NCBI GenBank assembly: GCA_010027845.1
Contig: RGUL01000013.1
Location: 1 to 41,112, forward strand
Direction of reading: 5' to 3'
DNA: 41,112 nucleotides
DNA from: Gammaproteobacteria bacterium
Lineage (GTDB): Bacteria; Pseudomonadota; Gammaproteobacteria; Steroidobacterales; Steroidobacteraceae
Shown: positions 1 to 8,444 of the stretch, piece by piece
How positions within the stretch are numbered: position 1 is the stretch's first letter
Layout: each line of letters begins with the position of its first letter
Made by a program: the position numbers and the translations under genes
Notes under the pieces: model-generated
What the model was told of the DNA's origin: nothing
Seen by the model: the letters and a program-made list of their open reading frames with translations, nothing else
Database searches by the model: none

Positions 1-602
1 ATGTCGAAACGATCGGGCGGCATCAGGAACGGAAACCAGCCGTCGCACTCGGTCATCGCGAGTTCGACGTTCTTCGGGCCCTCTGCGCCGAGGTATACGG
101 GGATGTGCTTACGCAGCGGATGCGTGATGCTCATCAAAGACTTGCCTTGTTGCGTCGAGCCCGCGCCGCGATAGGGTAGTTGGTACTGCGCGCCCTCGAA
201 CGTCACCGGTTCTTCGCGCGCGACGATCTTGCGAAAGATTGCCAACCACTCGCGGGTGCGTTCGAGTGGGCGCTTGAACGGTTGGCCGTACCAACCCTCG
301 ACCACTTGCGGACCCGACACACCGATGCCGAGGCAGAGACGGCCGTTCGAAATGTGATCAAGCGTGATGGCCGTCATCGCAGCCGCTGCAGGCGTACGCG
401 CCGAGATCTGCATGATCGCCGTGCCGAGCTTGATTTTGGAAGTTCGTGCCGCGATCGCCGCGAGCGGCGTGAAAGCGTCCGAACCATAGGCTTCAGAGGT
501 ACAGACGATATCGAAGCCGAGGCGCTCGGCATGTTGTGCAAGTTCGATGAAGCGATCGAGTGGTTTCGATCCCCAGTAACCGAGTGCGAGTCCGAGTTTC
601 AT
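1..602 (-). CDS. LLM-class (luciferase-like) flavin/F420 oxidoreductase, partial
   Basis: This is the N-terminal 200 codons of a luciferase-like monooxygenase-family TIM-barrel protein; the rest lies beyond the left edge. The start reads MKLGLALGYWGSKPLDRF, followed by AERLGFDIVCTSEAYGSD and a KLGTAIMQISARTPAA segment, then DHISNGRLCLGIGVSGPQV, all typical of the LLM class. These enzymes use reduced FMN or F420 to oxidise or reduce alcohols, aldehydes or other substrates. The closest-looking members are annotated as F420-dependent, but F420 use is unproven in most gammaproteobacteria, so the cofactor is uncertain. The ATG overlaps the stop of the upstream MFS gene as ATGA (599-602), so it is the last visible gene of the pyrE-gabD-MFS operon. 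Confidence 0.85.
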   Translation of the reverse strand, partial: MKLGLALGYWGSKPLDRFIELAQHAERLGFDIVCTSEAYGSDAFTPLAAIAARTSKIKLGTAIMQISARTPAAAAMTAITLDHISNGRLCLGIGVSGPQVVEGWYGQPFKRPLERTREWLAIFRKIVAREEPVTFEGAQYQLPYRGAGSTQQGKSLMSITHPLRKHIPVYLGAEGPKNVELAMTECDGWFPFLMPPDRFD

Positions 603-1807
603 GTTTCCGGTATCCCTTCCCGTCGCAAGGCGCGATCGACGGCCATCATGACACACAAAGAAATCAAGGACATCGCGGCGCAGACCGACAGCACCGGCAC
701 CGGCGAGTCGGTGGGCAAAAAGCCCATGCCCTGTACGGCGATCGCTGCGGCAGCTTGTTGCGCGAGGCCGATCATGCTCGAAGCGACACCAGCGTAGTTG
801 GGCACGAGGCGTACGGCGCTCGCGGTGACGTGCGGTAGGGTCAGTCCTTGTGCGAATGCGAGTGGCATCATCGGTCCGAACCAATAGATCGGATCGGTGT
901 GGCCGGCGAGCACGAACGCCGCAGCGGTGCAGGCCGAAGCCGCCTGCAAAATCGTGCCGAAACGCGCGACGCGCTCGAGCTGTGCATGACCGCGAATACG
1001 CGACACGACGAAATTGCCCAAGAAATAACCGACCGAAAGGAACAGCACGTAGATGCCGAACTCGGTGGCTGGCTTACCGAGCATTTCGCTCATGATGTAC
1101 GGCGCGACGGAGATGAATCCGAGGTAGAGCGCGTAAATCACACCGGCGTCGATCATGCAGCCGACGAACACCGGCCGACGTAACACCGCAAACGACTCCT
1201 GCGCCAATTTGCGCGCGGAGGCGAGTTCGCCGCGGATGACACGTGTCTCGGGCAAAAACTTTAGACAAGCAAGCCCGGTGATGGCCGACAGTCCGATCAA
1301 GACCAAAAACGGCGCGTGCCAGCCGAGGTGTTCGGTCATCCAGCCGCCGAGATACGGCGAGATCGACGTACCCATCATCATGAACAGTGTCAGGGTCGCC
1401 AACGCTTGGGCGAGACGCCAATCGCGATAGACGTCGCCCAAGACCGCACGCGACACCGTCGCGCTGGCTGAGCAGCCGAGCGCCTGTACGATACGCGCAA
1501 AGATCAACACTTCGAGTGACGGCGATACCGCTGCAAGCAAAGAACCGACGAAAAAAGTCAGCAAGCCGAACAATAAAACCGGGCGTCGGCCGTAACGATC
1601 GGACAGCGGGCCGGTGAAGGGAATGCCAGCCGCAAAGGCGAACAGGAACGCGCTGACCACCGCCTGTGTCGCCGCGGTGCTCGCACCGAACTCGGTGCGG
1701 ATGGACGGCAACGCGGGCATCAACACGAGCGTCGAAATCGGACCGACCACGCTGCATCCGGCGAGCAGCAGCATCAACGATTTGCTGGGTGCGACGGGCG
1801 CGTTCAC
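599..1807 (-). CDS. Bcr/CflA-type MFS efflux transporter
   Basis: A 402-residue major facilitator superfamily protein, predicted inner-membrane with about 12 hydrophobic segments. The N-terminal helix region (LMLLLAGCSVVGPISTLVLMPALPSI) and the loop motif GPLSDRYGRRPVLLFG between helices 2 and 3 are typical of Bcr/CflA drug:H+ antiporters; a second marker is ARIVQALGCSASATVSRAVLGD. Substrate cannot be read from sequence; export of drugs or of small metabolites is the family role. I place the start at GTG 1807, which overlaps the gabD stop as GTGA; a much longer reading to 1984 exists but its extra N-terminus is only antisense-style arginine-rich translation within gabD. Its position between gabD and an LLM oxidoreductase suggests export or uptake of a related metabolite, which is inference. 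Confidence 0.88.
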   Translation of the reverse strand: MNAPVAPSKSLMLLLAGCSVVGPISTLVLMPALPSIRTEFGASTAATQAVVSAFLFAFAAGIPFTGPLSDRYGRRPVLLFGLLTFFVGSLLAAVSPSLEVLIFARIVQALGCSASATVSRAVLGDVYRDWRLAQALATLTLFMMMGTSISPYLGGWMTEHLGWHAPFLVLIGLSAITGLACLKFLPETRVIRGELASARKLAQESFAVLRRPVFVGCMIDAGVIYALYLGFISVAPYIMSEMLGKPATEFGIYVLFLSVGYFLGNFVVSRIRGHAQLERVARFGTILQAASACTAAAFVLAGHTDPIYWFGPMMPLAFAQGLTLPHVTASAVRLVPNYAGVASSMIGLAQQAAAAIAVQGMGFLPTDSPVPVLSVCAAMSLISLCVMMAVDRALRREGIPET

Positions 1808-3261
1808 GAACTCAAGCCGCCCACGCAGACGTATTTCAGTTCCGTGTATTCGTCGATGCCGTGCCGCGAGCCTTCGCGACCTAAGCCCGATTCTTTCATC
1901 CCGCCGAAGGGCGCTACTTCGGTCGAGAACAGACCCGTGTTCACACCGACGATGCCGTACTCGAGCGCTTCTTGAACGCGCCAACTGCGCGCGAGATCGC
2001 GGGTGTAGAAGTAGGCAGCGAGCCCGAACTCCGTGTCGTTGGCCCGTTGCACGGCTTCCGTTTCGGTGTCGAAGCGGAACAGTGGCGCAACCGGACCAAA
2101 AGTTTCTTCGCGTGCGACACGCATGTCGGCCGTCACGTCGAGCAGGATCGTTGGTTCGAAAAAGTTGCCGCCGAGCGCATGACGCTTGCCACCGCGCGCG
2201 ATCCGTGCACCCTTGCCGACCGCGTCGGCGATGTGCGCTTCGACTTTGGCAAGTGCGCGCGCATCGATCAGCGGGCCTTGCTCGGTGGGTCCTGCGAGAC
2301 CGTCGCCTACCCGCAAGGTAGCGACGGCGCGATCGAGCCGTTCGGCGAATGCGTCGTATACACCCGCCTGCACGTAGAAGCGGTTCGCGCAGACGCAGGT
2401 TTGCCCGGTGTTGCGATACTTGCTCGCGATCGCACCTTGCACGGCTGCATCGAGATCGGCGTCGTCGAAGACGATGAACGGCGCATTACCACCGAGCTCC
2501 ATCGAAACTTTCTTGACGGTGCTCGCGCATTGCGCGAGCAATTTTTTACCGACCGCCGTCGAGCCCGTGAAGCTCAGCTTTCGCACGGTCGGATTAGACG
2601 TGAGCTCGCCGCCGATCGCTTCGGCTTCGCCCGTGACAACGTTGAACACGCCTGCAGGCACACCGGCGCGCGTCGCGAGTTCGGCGAGCGCCAGTGCGGA
2701 GAACGGTGTTTGTGGTGCGGGCTTCGCGATGAACGTACAGCCCGCCGCCAGCGCAGGCCCCAATTTACGCGTGATCATCGCTGCCGGAAAATTCCAAGGC
2801 GTGATGGCGGCCGCAACACCGACCGGTTGGCGCAGCACGACGATGCGCGAATCGGCGCGAAAAGTCGGCACGATCTCACCGTAAACACGTTTGCCTTCTT
2901 CGGCGAACCATTCAATGAACGAAGCGGCATAAGCGACTTCACCGCGCGCTTCGGCGAGCGGCTTACCTTGTTCGCTCGTCATGATGACCGCAAGATCGTC
3001 GACGTTCGCGAGCATGAGATCGGCGAAGCGGCGCAGGACCACGGCGCGATCTTTGGCCGTGAGTCGCGCCCACGCCGGCAGCGCTGCAGCCGCTGCATCG
3101 ATCGCGCGTCCCGTCTCGGTCGCACCGAGCATCGGTACCGTGCCGACTGTACTGCCGTTGGCGGGATTCGCGATGGTGACCGTGCGACCGTCGTCGGCGT
3201 CGATCCATCGGCCGTCGACGAAAGCCCGTTGTTTCAATAATTCTTTGTCTTTGAGTAGCAC
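1804..3261 (-). CDS. gabD: Succinate-semialdehyde dehydrogenase, NAD(P)+
   Basis: A 485-residue aldehyde dehydrogenase that closely follows the GabD pattern. It oxidises succinate semialdehyde to succinate, the last step of the GABA shunt, in the cytoplasm. Landmarks in order are FVDGRWIDADDGRTV, AYAASFIEWFAEEGKRVYGE, the cofactor segment PWNFPAAMITRKLGPALAAGC, FTGSTAVGKKL, the catalytic glutamate segment SMELGGNAPFIVFDDAD, and catalytic cysteine in NTGQTCVCANRFYV. The GTG start abuts the pyrE stop with no gap, and no better ATG lies upstream. No gabT or gabP is visible nearby, so the source of the semialdehyde is not shown by this window. GabD is secure as a family call; glutarate semialdehyde would be an alternative substrate. 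Confidence 0.93.
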   Translation of the reverse strand: MLLKDKELLKQRAFVDGRWIDADDGRTVTIANPANGSTVGTVPMLGATETGRAIDAAAAALPAWARLTAKDRAVVLRRFADLMLANVDDLAVIMTSEQGKPLAEARGEVAYAASFIEWFAEEGKRVYGEIVPTFRADSRIVVLRQPVGVAAAITPWNFPAAMITRKLGPALAAGCTFIAKPAPQTPFSALALAELATRAGVPAGVFNVVTGEAEAIGGELTSNPTVRKLSFTGSTAVGKKLLAQCASTVKKVSMELGGNAPFIVFDDADLDAAVQGAIASKYRNTGQTCVCANRFYVQAGVYDAFAERLDRAVATLRVGDGLAGPTEQGPLIDARALAKVEAHIADAVGKGARIARGGKRHALGGNFFEPTILLDVTADMRVAREETFGPVAPLFRFDTETEAVQRANDTEFGLAAYFYTRDLARSWRVQEALEYGIVGVNTGLFSTEVAPFGGMKESGLGREGSRHGIDEYTELKYVCVGGLSS

Positions 3262-3912
3262 TTAAACACCATATTGAGAGCGATAATCGCGCAGCGCTGC
3301 GAGATGCTCGGCGGGTAGTCGTGCTTCGCCGGGCGTCGCGAGCAAGTCGATGAGGTCGGCGAGCGTCAGCAAGCTCACGCAGCGTAAGCCGAATTCCGCT
3401 TCGACTTCCTGCACCGCCGAGCGCGTGTCCTGACCGCGCTCTTGTCGATCGAGTGCCAGAAGTACCGCCACAGGTTCTGCGCCGGCACGACGGATGATGT
3501 CGACGGATTCGCGGATCGCCGTGCCCGCCGTGATCACATCGTCGACGATCACCACGCGGCCTGCGAGCGCGGTGCCGACGATGTTGCCGCCTTCGCCGTG
3601 ATCCTTGGCTTCCTTGCGGTTGAATGCCCACGGCACGCTGCGCCCATGATGGGTCGCGAGGCCAATGGCGGTCGCCGCGACGAGCGGTATGCCTTTATAG
3701 GCCGGTCCGAACAGCATGTCGTACTCGACGCCTGCAGCACTCAGCGCGTCGGCGTAACAGTGACCGAGTTCAGCCAACGCTGCGCCGTCGTTGAAGAGCC
3801 CGGCGTTGAAAAAGTAAGGGCTTTCGCGGCCCGATTTGAGCGTGTACCGGCCGAAGCGGAGGGCGGAGCGCGCGAGTGCGAGCTCGACGAATCTGCGTTG
3901 GTGGGGATGCAT
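3262..3912 (-). CDS. pyrE: Orotate phosphoribosyltransferase
   Basis: A 216-residue cytosolic enzyme of pyrimidine synthesis that joins orotate to PRPP to give orotidine 5'-phosphate. The usual PyrE landmarks are present: [21 protein letters not shown] near residue 20, the [10 protein letters not shown] loop, the flexible catalytic loop [13 protein letters not shown], and the PRPP-binding motif [17 protein letters not shown]. Length is normal for the family. The gene heads a leftward operon with gabD, an unrelated pathway. ATG 3912 is the only sensible start and lies 6 bp after a TATGAT hexamer on this strand, so the mRNA may have almost no leader; this would exclude the attenuator leader that controls E. 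coli pyrE. Confidence 0.96.
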   Translation of the reverse strand: MHPHQRRFVELALARSALRFGRYTLKSGRESPYFFNAGLFNDGAALAELGHCYADALSAAGVEYDMLFGPAYKGIPLVAATAIGLATHHGRSVPWAFNRKEAKDHGEGGNIVGTALAGRVVIVDDVITAGTAIRESVDIIRRAGAEPVAVLLALDRQERGQDTRSAVQEVEAEFGLRCVSLLTLADLIDLLATPGEARLPAEHLAALRDYRSQYGV

Positions 3913-3929
3913 GTCGCTATCATATCGCG
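3913..3929. promoter_or_regulatory. Compact bidirectional promoter between pyrE and xthA
   Basis: The entire gap between the divergent pyrE and xthA starts is 17 bp. It contains TATCAT at 3918-3923 on the + strand and, overlapping it, TATGAT (3924-3919) on the - strand. Each hexamer is followed by 6 bp and then the start codon. If these are -10 boxes, both transcripts would begin at or next to the start codon. The -35 regions would lie inside the opposing coding sequences and are not convincing by eye. Confidence 0.5.
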
Positions 3930-4712
3930 GTGCGAGTCATCACCCTGAACGCGAACGGCATACGTTCCGCTGCCGCCAAGGGCGCTTTCGCGTGGCTGCG
4001 CGAGCAGGACGCCGACGTCGTGTGTCTGCAAGAGACCAAAGCTCAGGCGCCGCAGCTCGTTGGTCACGACGTCGACCTCCCCGGTTACCACCGCTTTCTT
4101 TACGATGCCGAGCGGCCAGGTTATTCGGGGGTCGCACTCTATTGCCGGCGCAAACCGACCGAGGTGATTCGCGGTTTCGGTGTCGACGAATTCGATCGTG
4201 AAGGTCGCTATCTCGAAGCGCGTTTCGGTGCGCTGTCGATCGTATCGTTGTACTTGCCCTCGGGCTCGTCGGGCCCCGAGCGCCAAGCTTCCAAGTTCCG
4301 CTTCCTCGACGCCTTCATGCCGCACCTCGCCAAGTTACGACGGCGTCGCAGCGCGTACATTTTGTGCGGTGATTGGAATATCGCCCACAAAGAAATCGAT
4401 TTGCGCAACTGGCGCAGTAATCAAAAAAATTCCGGATTTTTGCCCGAGGAGCGCGCCTGGCTCGATCGACTGTTCGGCGAGGCCGGCTATCTCGATGCCT
4501 TTCGTGAGGTGAACACCGAGCCCGATCAATACACCTGGTGGTCGAATCGTGGCCAAGCGTGGGCAAAGAATGTCGGTTGGCGCATCGACTATCAAGTCGT
4601 CAGTCGAACGCTGGCCGGAGCCGCGCGTCGCGTGCACATCCATAAAGCGACGCGGTTCTCCGACCATGCGCCGTTACTCATCGATTACGACTTGCCGCGG
4701 ACCATGCGATGA
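3930..4712 (+). CDS. xthA: Exodeoxyribonuclease III (AP endonuclease)
   Basis: A 260-residue member of the exonuclease III/APE1 family that cuts DNA at abasic sites and degrades 3' ends during base excision repair. Key residues are visible: the N-terminal [11 protein letters not shown], metal-ligand glutamate in CLQETKAQ, catalytic [12 protein letters not shown], the DNA-contact segment [12 protein letters not shown], and the terminal [12 protein letters not shown] with catalytic Asp-His. I choose GTG 3930 because conservation begins with [10 protein letters not shown]; an in-frame ATG at 3876 would extend into pyrE and add an unrelated N-terminus. The stop overlaps the ampG start as ATGA. 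Whether the enzyme is XthA-like or ExoA-like cannot be settled by eye. Confidence 0.93.
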   Translation: MRVITLNANGIRSAAAKGAFAWLREQDADVVCLQETKAQAPQLVGHDVDLPGYHRFLYDAERPGYSGVALYCRRKPTEVIRGFGVDEFDREGRYLEARFGALSIVSLYLPSGSSGPERQASKFRFLDAFMPHLAKLRRRRSAYILCGDWNIAHKEIDLRNWRSNQKNSGFLPEERAWLDRLFGEAGYLDAFREVNTEPDQYTWWSNRGQAWAKNVGWRIDYQVVSRTLAGAARRVHIHKATRFSDHAPLLIDYDLPRTMR

Positions 4713-5938
4713 AGAGCGTCGTCGCTAGCCCTCGCATGCTCGCCGTGCTCGTCCTCGGGCTCGCCTCGGGTCTGCCGTATAACCTGACAGACGCCACGCT
4801 ACAAGCGTGGCTCAAAGATTCCGGTGCTTCCAACACCACCATCGGTCTTTTGTCTCTGGTGGGACTCGCGTACACCTTGAAGCCGTTGTGGGCTCCACTG
4901 CTCGATCGTTACACGCCGCCATTTCTGGGCCGTCGTCGCGGCTGGATCGTGATCTTTCAGTTGGCGCTCGCACTCGCCTTGGTTTGGATGGCCGATCATG
5001 GTCCGGAGGGTGGGCTCGTCGCGCTCGCCGTCATCGCCGTCGCCGTCGCTGCGTTGTCGGCGTCACAAGACATCGTCATCGATGCTTGGCGCACCGATCT
5101 CGTCAACGCTAACGAGCGCGGTCCTGCTGCGACCGCCGCCAATCTCGGCTATCGCGCTGCCGCTTGGTTCGCATTTTCCGGCGCATTGATCCTCGCCGAT
5201 CAAGTCGGTTGGCGAGCGACTTATCTCGTCATGGCCTGCTGCATGGCGGCACTCGTCGTCGCAACTATATTTGTACCCGAGCCACCGTTGCGCGCACCGC
5301 CGCCGCGCACCTTACTCGAGGCGGTGCGCGATCCACTCGCGCAGCTGATGGGTAACCCCGGCATGCTGACCTTGCTCGCCGCGCTGGTGCTCTACAAAGT
5401 GGGCGATGCATTCGCGCTGAAATTGTTCACACCTTTTTTGATGGACGTCGGTTTCAGCAAGACCGAAATCGGGGCCGTCACCAAAACTGTGATGCTCGTC
5501 GCCAACCTTGCGGGTTCGGTGCTGGGTGGACTTTTGATGGTGCGACTCGGCTTGGTCCGCGCCTTGCTGATCTTCGGCTCGCTGCAAGCGCTCGCGAATC
5601 TTGGCTATAGCGTCGTCGCAGCCGTTGGCCACGATCTTAGTGTCATGGCCATCGCGGTGTTTCTCGATAATTTCGTCGGCGCGATGGGTAACACGGCGCT
5701 CGTGGTTTTCATCATGGGGCTCTGCGACGTAAGGTTCAGCGCGTTCCAATACGCGTTGTTGTCGGCGATTGCCGTCTTACCTCGCAACTTGCTCGGCGCA
5801 CCCGCGGGCTACCTCTCCGATCACATCGGCTGGTCGGCGTTCTTCGTGGTGACCTTTTTCACGGCACTGCCGGGACTCGCGATGGTGTGGTGGCAGCGCG
5901 CGCGCATCGCGACGCTTGAGCAACGGGACGATGGCTGA
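4709..5938 (+). CDS. ampG: AmpG-like MFS transporter (muropeptide permease family)
   Basis: A 409-residue inner-membrane MFS protein. The N-terminus MLAVLVLGLASGLPYNLTDATLQAWL followed by GLLSLVGLAYTLKPLWAPLLDRY and the loop LGRRRGWIVIFQ is the AmpG signature; further on are ALSASQDIVIDAWRTD and the repeated QYALLSAIAVLPRNLLGAPAGY. AmpG imports anhydro-muropeptides released during peptidoglycan turnover and so feeds cell-wall recycling. It is shorter than E. coli AmpG, lacking the long C-terminal extension, as is common. It overlaps xthA upstream (ATGA) and the Rieske gene downstream by 8 bp, so it lies in an xthA-ampG-Rieske-marC operon. No other recycling gene is adjacent. Confidence 0.8.
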   Translation: MKSVVASPRMLAVLVLGLASGLPYNLTDATLQAWLKDSGASNTTIGLLSLVGLAYTLKPLWAPLLDRYTPPFLGRRRGWIVIFQLALALALVWMADHGPEGGLVALAVIAVAVAALSASQDIVIDAWRTDLVNANERGPAATAANLGYRAAAWFAFSGALILADQVGWRATYLVMACCMAALVVATIFVPEPPLRAPPPRTLLEAVRDPLAQLMGNPGMLTLLAALVLYKVGDAFALKLFTPFLMDVGFSKTEIGAVTKTVMLVANLAGSVLGGLLMVRLGLVRALLIFGSLQALANLGYSVVAAVGHDLSVMAIAVFLDNFVGAMGNTALVVFIMGLCDVRFSAFQYALLSAIAVLPRNLLGAPAGYLSDHIGWSAFFVVTFFTALPGLAMVWWQRARIATLEQRDDG

Positions 5939-6287
5939 CGAGGCGACGGACGTCGTCGTGTGCAGTGTCCGGGAGCTCGATGCGAGCGGCGCATGCGGCT
6001 TTGCGATCGGCACAGGCGATTGGCCGTTGCGTGGTTTGGTGTTGCGCGATGCGACGGGAATAGTACAGGCCTACGTCGATCGTTGTCCCCATGCGGGTCA
6101 CCCGCTCGCTCTTAAAGACCACGACTTTCTCACCCCCGATCGCGCGTTCATCAAATGTTCGTCGCATGGCGCGCTATTCGAAAGGGACACCGGCATTTGT
6201 GTGGCCGGGCCTTGTCCGGGCCGCACGTTACGCCGATTGCAGGTGAGAGTGGACGGCGAGGACGTTAGAATCGCGCCCCCCGTATGA
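5931..6287 (+). CDS. Small Rieske [2Fe-2S] ferredoxin-like protein
   Basis: A 118-residue single-domain protein. It carries both halves of the Rieske cluster motif, CPHAGHPL near residue 48 and CSSHGALFE near residue 78, giving two Cys and two His ligands for a 2Fe-2S centre, followed by GPCPGRTLRRLQVRV as in other Rieske ferredoxins. It has no signal peptide or membrane segment, so it is probably a soluble electron carrier. No oxygenase or reductase partner is encoded next to it. ATG 5931 lies inside the end of ampG in another frame and its stop overlaps the marC ATG as ATGA, so expression is probably by translational coupling. Confidence 0.88.
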   Translation: MADEATDVVVCSVRELDASGACGFAIGTGDWPLRGLVLRDATGIVQAYVDRCPHAGHPLALKDHDFLTPDRAFIKCSSHGALFERDTGICVAGPCPGRTLRRLQVRVDGEDVRIAPPV

Positions 6288-6916
6288 TCGAAGCATTCCT
6301 CAAATTTTTCGTGGTGTTCTTCGTCGTCGTAAGTCCGATCTCCATCCTGCCGGAGTTCGCGAGTCTCACCGACGGCGCAACGTCCGCGTACAAAAAACGC
6401 ATGGCGGTGAAGGCGACTGTCATCTCGGCGTTGATTGTGGTGTTGTTCGCGGTCGCCGGCACGGCCTTACTCGACGCGATGGGTATCAGCATCCAGTCGT
6501 TCCGCATATTCGGTGGCGTGTTGTTATTTTTGGTAGCGCTCGAAATGGTGTTTGCGCGCGAGTCCGGTACGCGCACCTCCGCGGATGAGCAGGCCGAGAG
6601 TCGGCGTCGCGCCGACATCTCGGTGTTTCCACTGGCGTTTCCGCTGCTCGCCGGGCCCGGTGCGTTGACGACGATCTTGCTCGCCTTCGGACGCGTTTCG
6701 CCATGGCAGGAGCCGCTCACGTTTTTGGTGTTGTTACTCGCGGCGTGGGTTGTGCTCGCGATCGCGTTCGTTTTGATGTTGAGCGCCGAGCGCGTGACGC
6801 GCTTGATCGGTCAGACCGGCTCCAACGTCGCCAATCGTCTGCTCGGCGTCGTGCTCGGTGCACTCGCCGTGCAGTTCGTGGTCGATGGGATACGCGCGAC
6901 GTTCTTTGCGACTTGA
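6284..6916 (+). CDS. MarC family integral membrane protein
   Basis: A 210-residue hydrophobic protein with about six membrane segments. It starts IEAFLKFFVVFFVVVSPISILPEF, as MarC/UPF0056 proteins do, and has the internal PLAFPLLAGPGALTTILL motif and a closing ANRLLGVVLGALAVQFVVDGI. The physiological function of MarC proteins is not established; the old link with multiple antibiotic resistance has not held up. TAGAAT at 6266-6271 is 12 bp before the ATG and resembles an internal promoter, so this gene may be expressed both within the operon and alone. Its TGA stop is directly followed by the convergent trmB stop (TGATCA at 6914-6919). Confidence 0.9.
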   Translation: MIEAFLKFFVVFFVVVSPISILPEFASLTDGATSAYKKRMAVKATVISALIVVLFAVAGTALLDAMGISIQSFRIFGGVLLFLVALEMVFARESGTRTSADEQAESRRRADISVFPLAFPLLAGPGALTTILLAFGRVSPWQEPLTFLVLLLAAWVVLAIAFVLMLSAERVTRLIGQTGSNVANRLLGVVLGALAVQFVVDGIRATFFAT

Positions 6917-7612
6917 TCACCGTCGCAGATAAGACAAATCGTACACGCCATGCCCGAGTCTTTGACCGCGACGTTCGAAGCGTGTGAGCGCTCGCCACTG
7001 CGGTCGCGGCACGAATCCTGCGGGCCCCGCGACGTTCGTGAACTGCGGGTTTGCTCCGATGACCTCCAGCATCTGCGCCGCATAAGGCTCCCAATCGGTC
7101 GCCAGTTGCAGTCGCCCGCCGCTTCGCAAGCGCGTCGCGAGTAACGTGACGAATTCGGCTTGGACCAGTCGGCGCTTGTGATGACGCTTCTTGTGCCAAG
7201 GATCCGGAAACAAGATCAACACTTCGTCGAGAGCGTCGGGTGCGACGCAGTGCTGCAGCACTTCGACAGCGTCGTGGCACATAACGCGTACGTTGCCAAG
7301 ACCCGCTGCCGCGACCGACCACAGCAAATGCCCGACACCCGCTCGATGCACCTCGATTCCGAGGCAGTTTCGTTCTGGATGCGCGTTGGCGTACGCGAGC
7401 AGGTTCTCCCCGTTACCGAATCCGATTTCGAGCGTGCAGGGCGCCGCGCGATCGAAACGCGCGGCGAGATCGATCGGTGTCGCAGAGTAGTCGATTCCGT
7501 AGCGCGGCCATTCGGTTTCGAGCGCGCGTGCTTGCGCGCCGGTGATACGCCCCGCACGCAGCACGAAGCTGCGAATACGCCGTTGATGCGCGATTTCCGG
7601 AACGTCCGACAT
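6917..7612 (-). CDS. trmB: tRNA (guanine-N7-)-methyltransferase
   Basis: A 231-residue class I SAM-dependent methyltransferase that makes m7G46 in the variable loop of tRNAs. Landmarks are the SAM site LEIGFGNGENLL near residue 62, the acidic GIEVHRAGVG segment, and the family-defining FPDPWHKKRHHKRRLVQ near residue 136 that contains the catalytic Asp and basic tRNA-binding residues; the end LTRFERRGQRLGHGVYDL is also typical. The gene stands alone, with the convergent marC stop touching its own. A CATAAT hexamer (7624-7619) lies 6 bp before the ATG on this strand, consistent with a leaderless or near-leaderless mRNA. Confidence 0.96.
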   Translation of the reverse strand: MSDVPEIAHQRRIRSFVLRAGRITGAQARALETEWPRYGIDYSATPIDLAARFDRAAPCTLEIGFGNGENLLAYANAHPERNCLGIEVHRAGVGHLLWSVAAAGLGNVRVMCHDAVEVLQHCVAPDALDEVLILFPDPWHKKRHHKRRLVQAEFVTLLATRLRSGGRLQLATDWEPYAAQMLEVIGANPQFTNVAGPAGFVPRPQWRALTRFERRGQRLGHGVYDLSYLRR

Positions 7613-7696
7613 GTGCGCATTATGGCAGAGAGGACTTGCGCCCCCCTGCGCCCACGCGTCAGAGTTGCGCGAACAGATTCACCGTAGGACCGTCCC

Positions 7697-8434
7697 ATGC
7701 CCGATGCAGCCCACACCGAAGTCGTTCGTTACCACGCCGGTGGCAAAGATCTCGCGAGCTATCTTGCCTACGACCCTTCGTCTAGCGAGAAACGACCGGG
7801 TCTCATCGTGTTGCCCGAATGGTGGGGGCTCAACGACTACTTGCGTCGTCGGGCACGCGAACTCGCTGCGCTCGGCTTCGTTGCGATCGCCACCGACGTG
7901 TACGGCGAAGGTCGAGAAGCAGCCGATCCGGCCGAAGCCGGCAAACTCATGGGTGGTCTGTTCGCGAACGTGCCGGCGACTGGTGAAGTTTTGAAGGCCG
8001 CGTACCAACAATTGCGCAATCATCCGCTCGTCGATCCCGATCGCATCGGCGCGATGGGCTATTGTTTGGGAGGCGCGCTTGCGTTGCACGCCGGCCGTAT
8101 TGGATTGCCGCTCAAAGGCGTGGTGAGTTTTCACGGTGCGCTGACGAGCGCACACCAAGCGAAAAAAGGCGAATTCAAGCCGAGCGTACTGATCTGTCAC
8201 GGTGAGGCCGACGGCATGGTGCCTGCCGAAGATCAGGCGGCATTCCACAAAGAAATGAAAGAACTCGGGGTCGACTACGAATTCGTCGCCTATCCCGGCG
8301 CAAAGCATGGCTTCTCGAATCCGGAAGCGACCGAAAAGGGGAAAAAATACGGGTTGCCGCTCGCCTATGACGAACGCACCGATCGCGAGTCGTGGGAAGA
8401 CATGAAAAATTTTTGGGCGAAAGCGTTCCGCTGA
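7697..8434 (+). CDS. Dienelactone hydrolase family protein (cytosolic)
   Basis: A 245-residue alpha/beta hydrolase of the dienelactone hydrolase family. It shows GLIVLPEWWGLNDYLRRRARELAALGF near the start, the nucleophile elbow GYCLGGALAL with a cysteine in place of serine, an aspartate in HGEADGMVP, and a catalytic histidine in YPGAKHGFSNP. The Cys-Asp-His triad is therefore intact. Classical members hydrolyse dienelactone to maleylacetate in chlorocatechol degradation, but many have other or unknown substrates, and no catechol pathway genes adjoin it. There is no signal peptide, in contrast to the paralogue at 21395-22273. It ends 10 bp from the convergent amn gene. Confidence 0.9.
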   Translation: MPDAAHTEVVRYHAGGKDLASYLAYDPSSSEKRPGLIVLPEWWGLNDYLRRRARELAALGFVAIATDVYGEGREAADPAEAGKLMGGLFANVPATGEVLKAAYQQLRNHPLVDPDRIGAMGYCLGGALALHAGRIGLPLKGVVSFHGALTSAHQAKKGEFKPSVLICHGEADGMVPAEDQAAFHKEMKELGVDYEFVAYPGAKHGFSNPEATEKGKKYGLPLAYDERTDRESWEDMKNFWAKAFR

Positions 8435-8444
8435 GTGGGGCCGA

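Noticed and set aside
180-797. 205-codon open frame on the + strand at the left edge
   Set aside because: It runs antisense through the LLM oxidoreductase and the end of the MFS gene, both of which have clear family motifs.
1972-3240. 422-codon open frame on the + strand
   Set aside because: It lies wholly antisense to the well-conserved gabD gene; its translation is Arg/Asp/His rich and shows no family motif, as expected from the opposite strand of a GC-rich gene.
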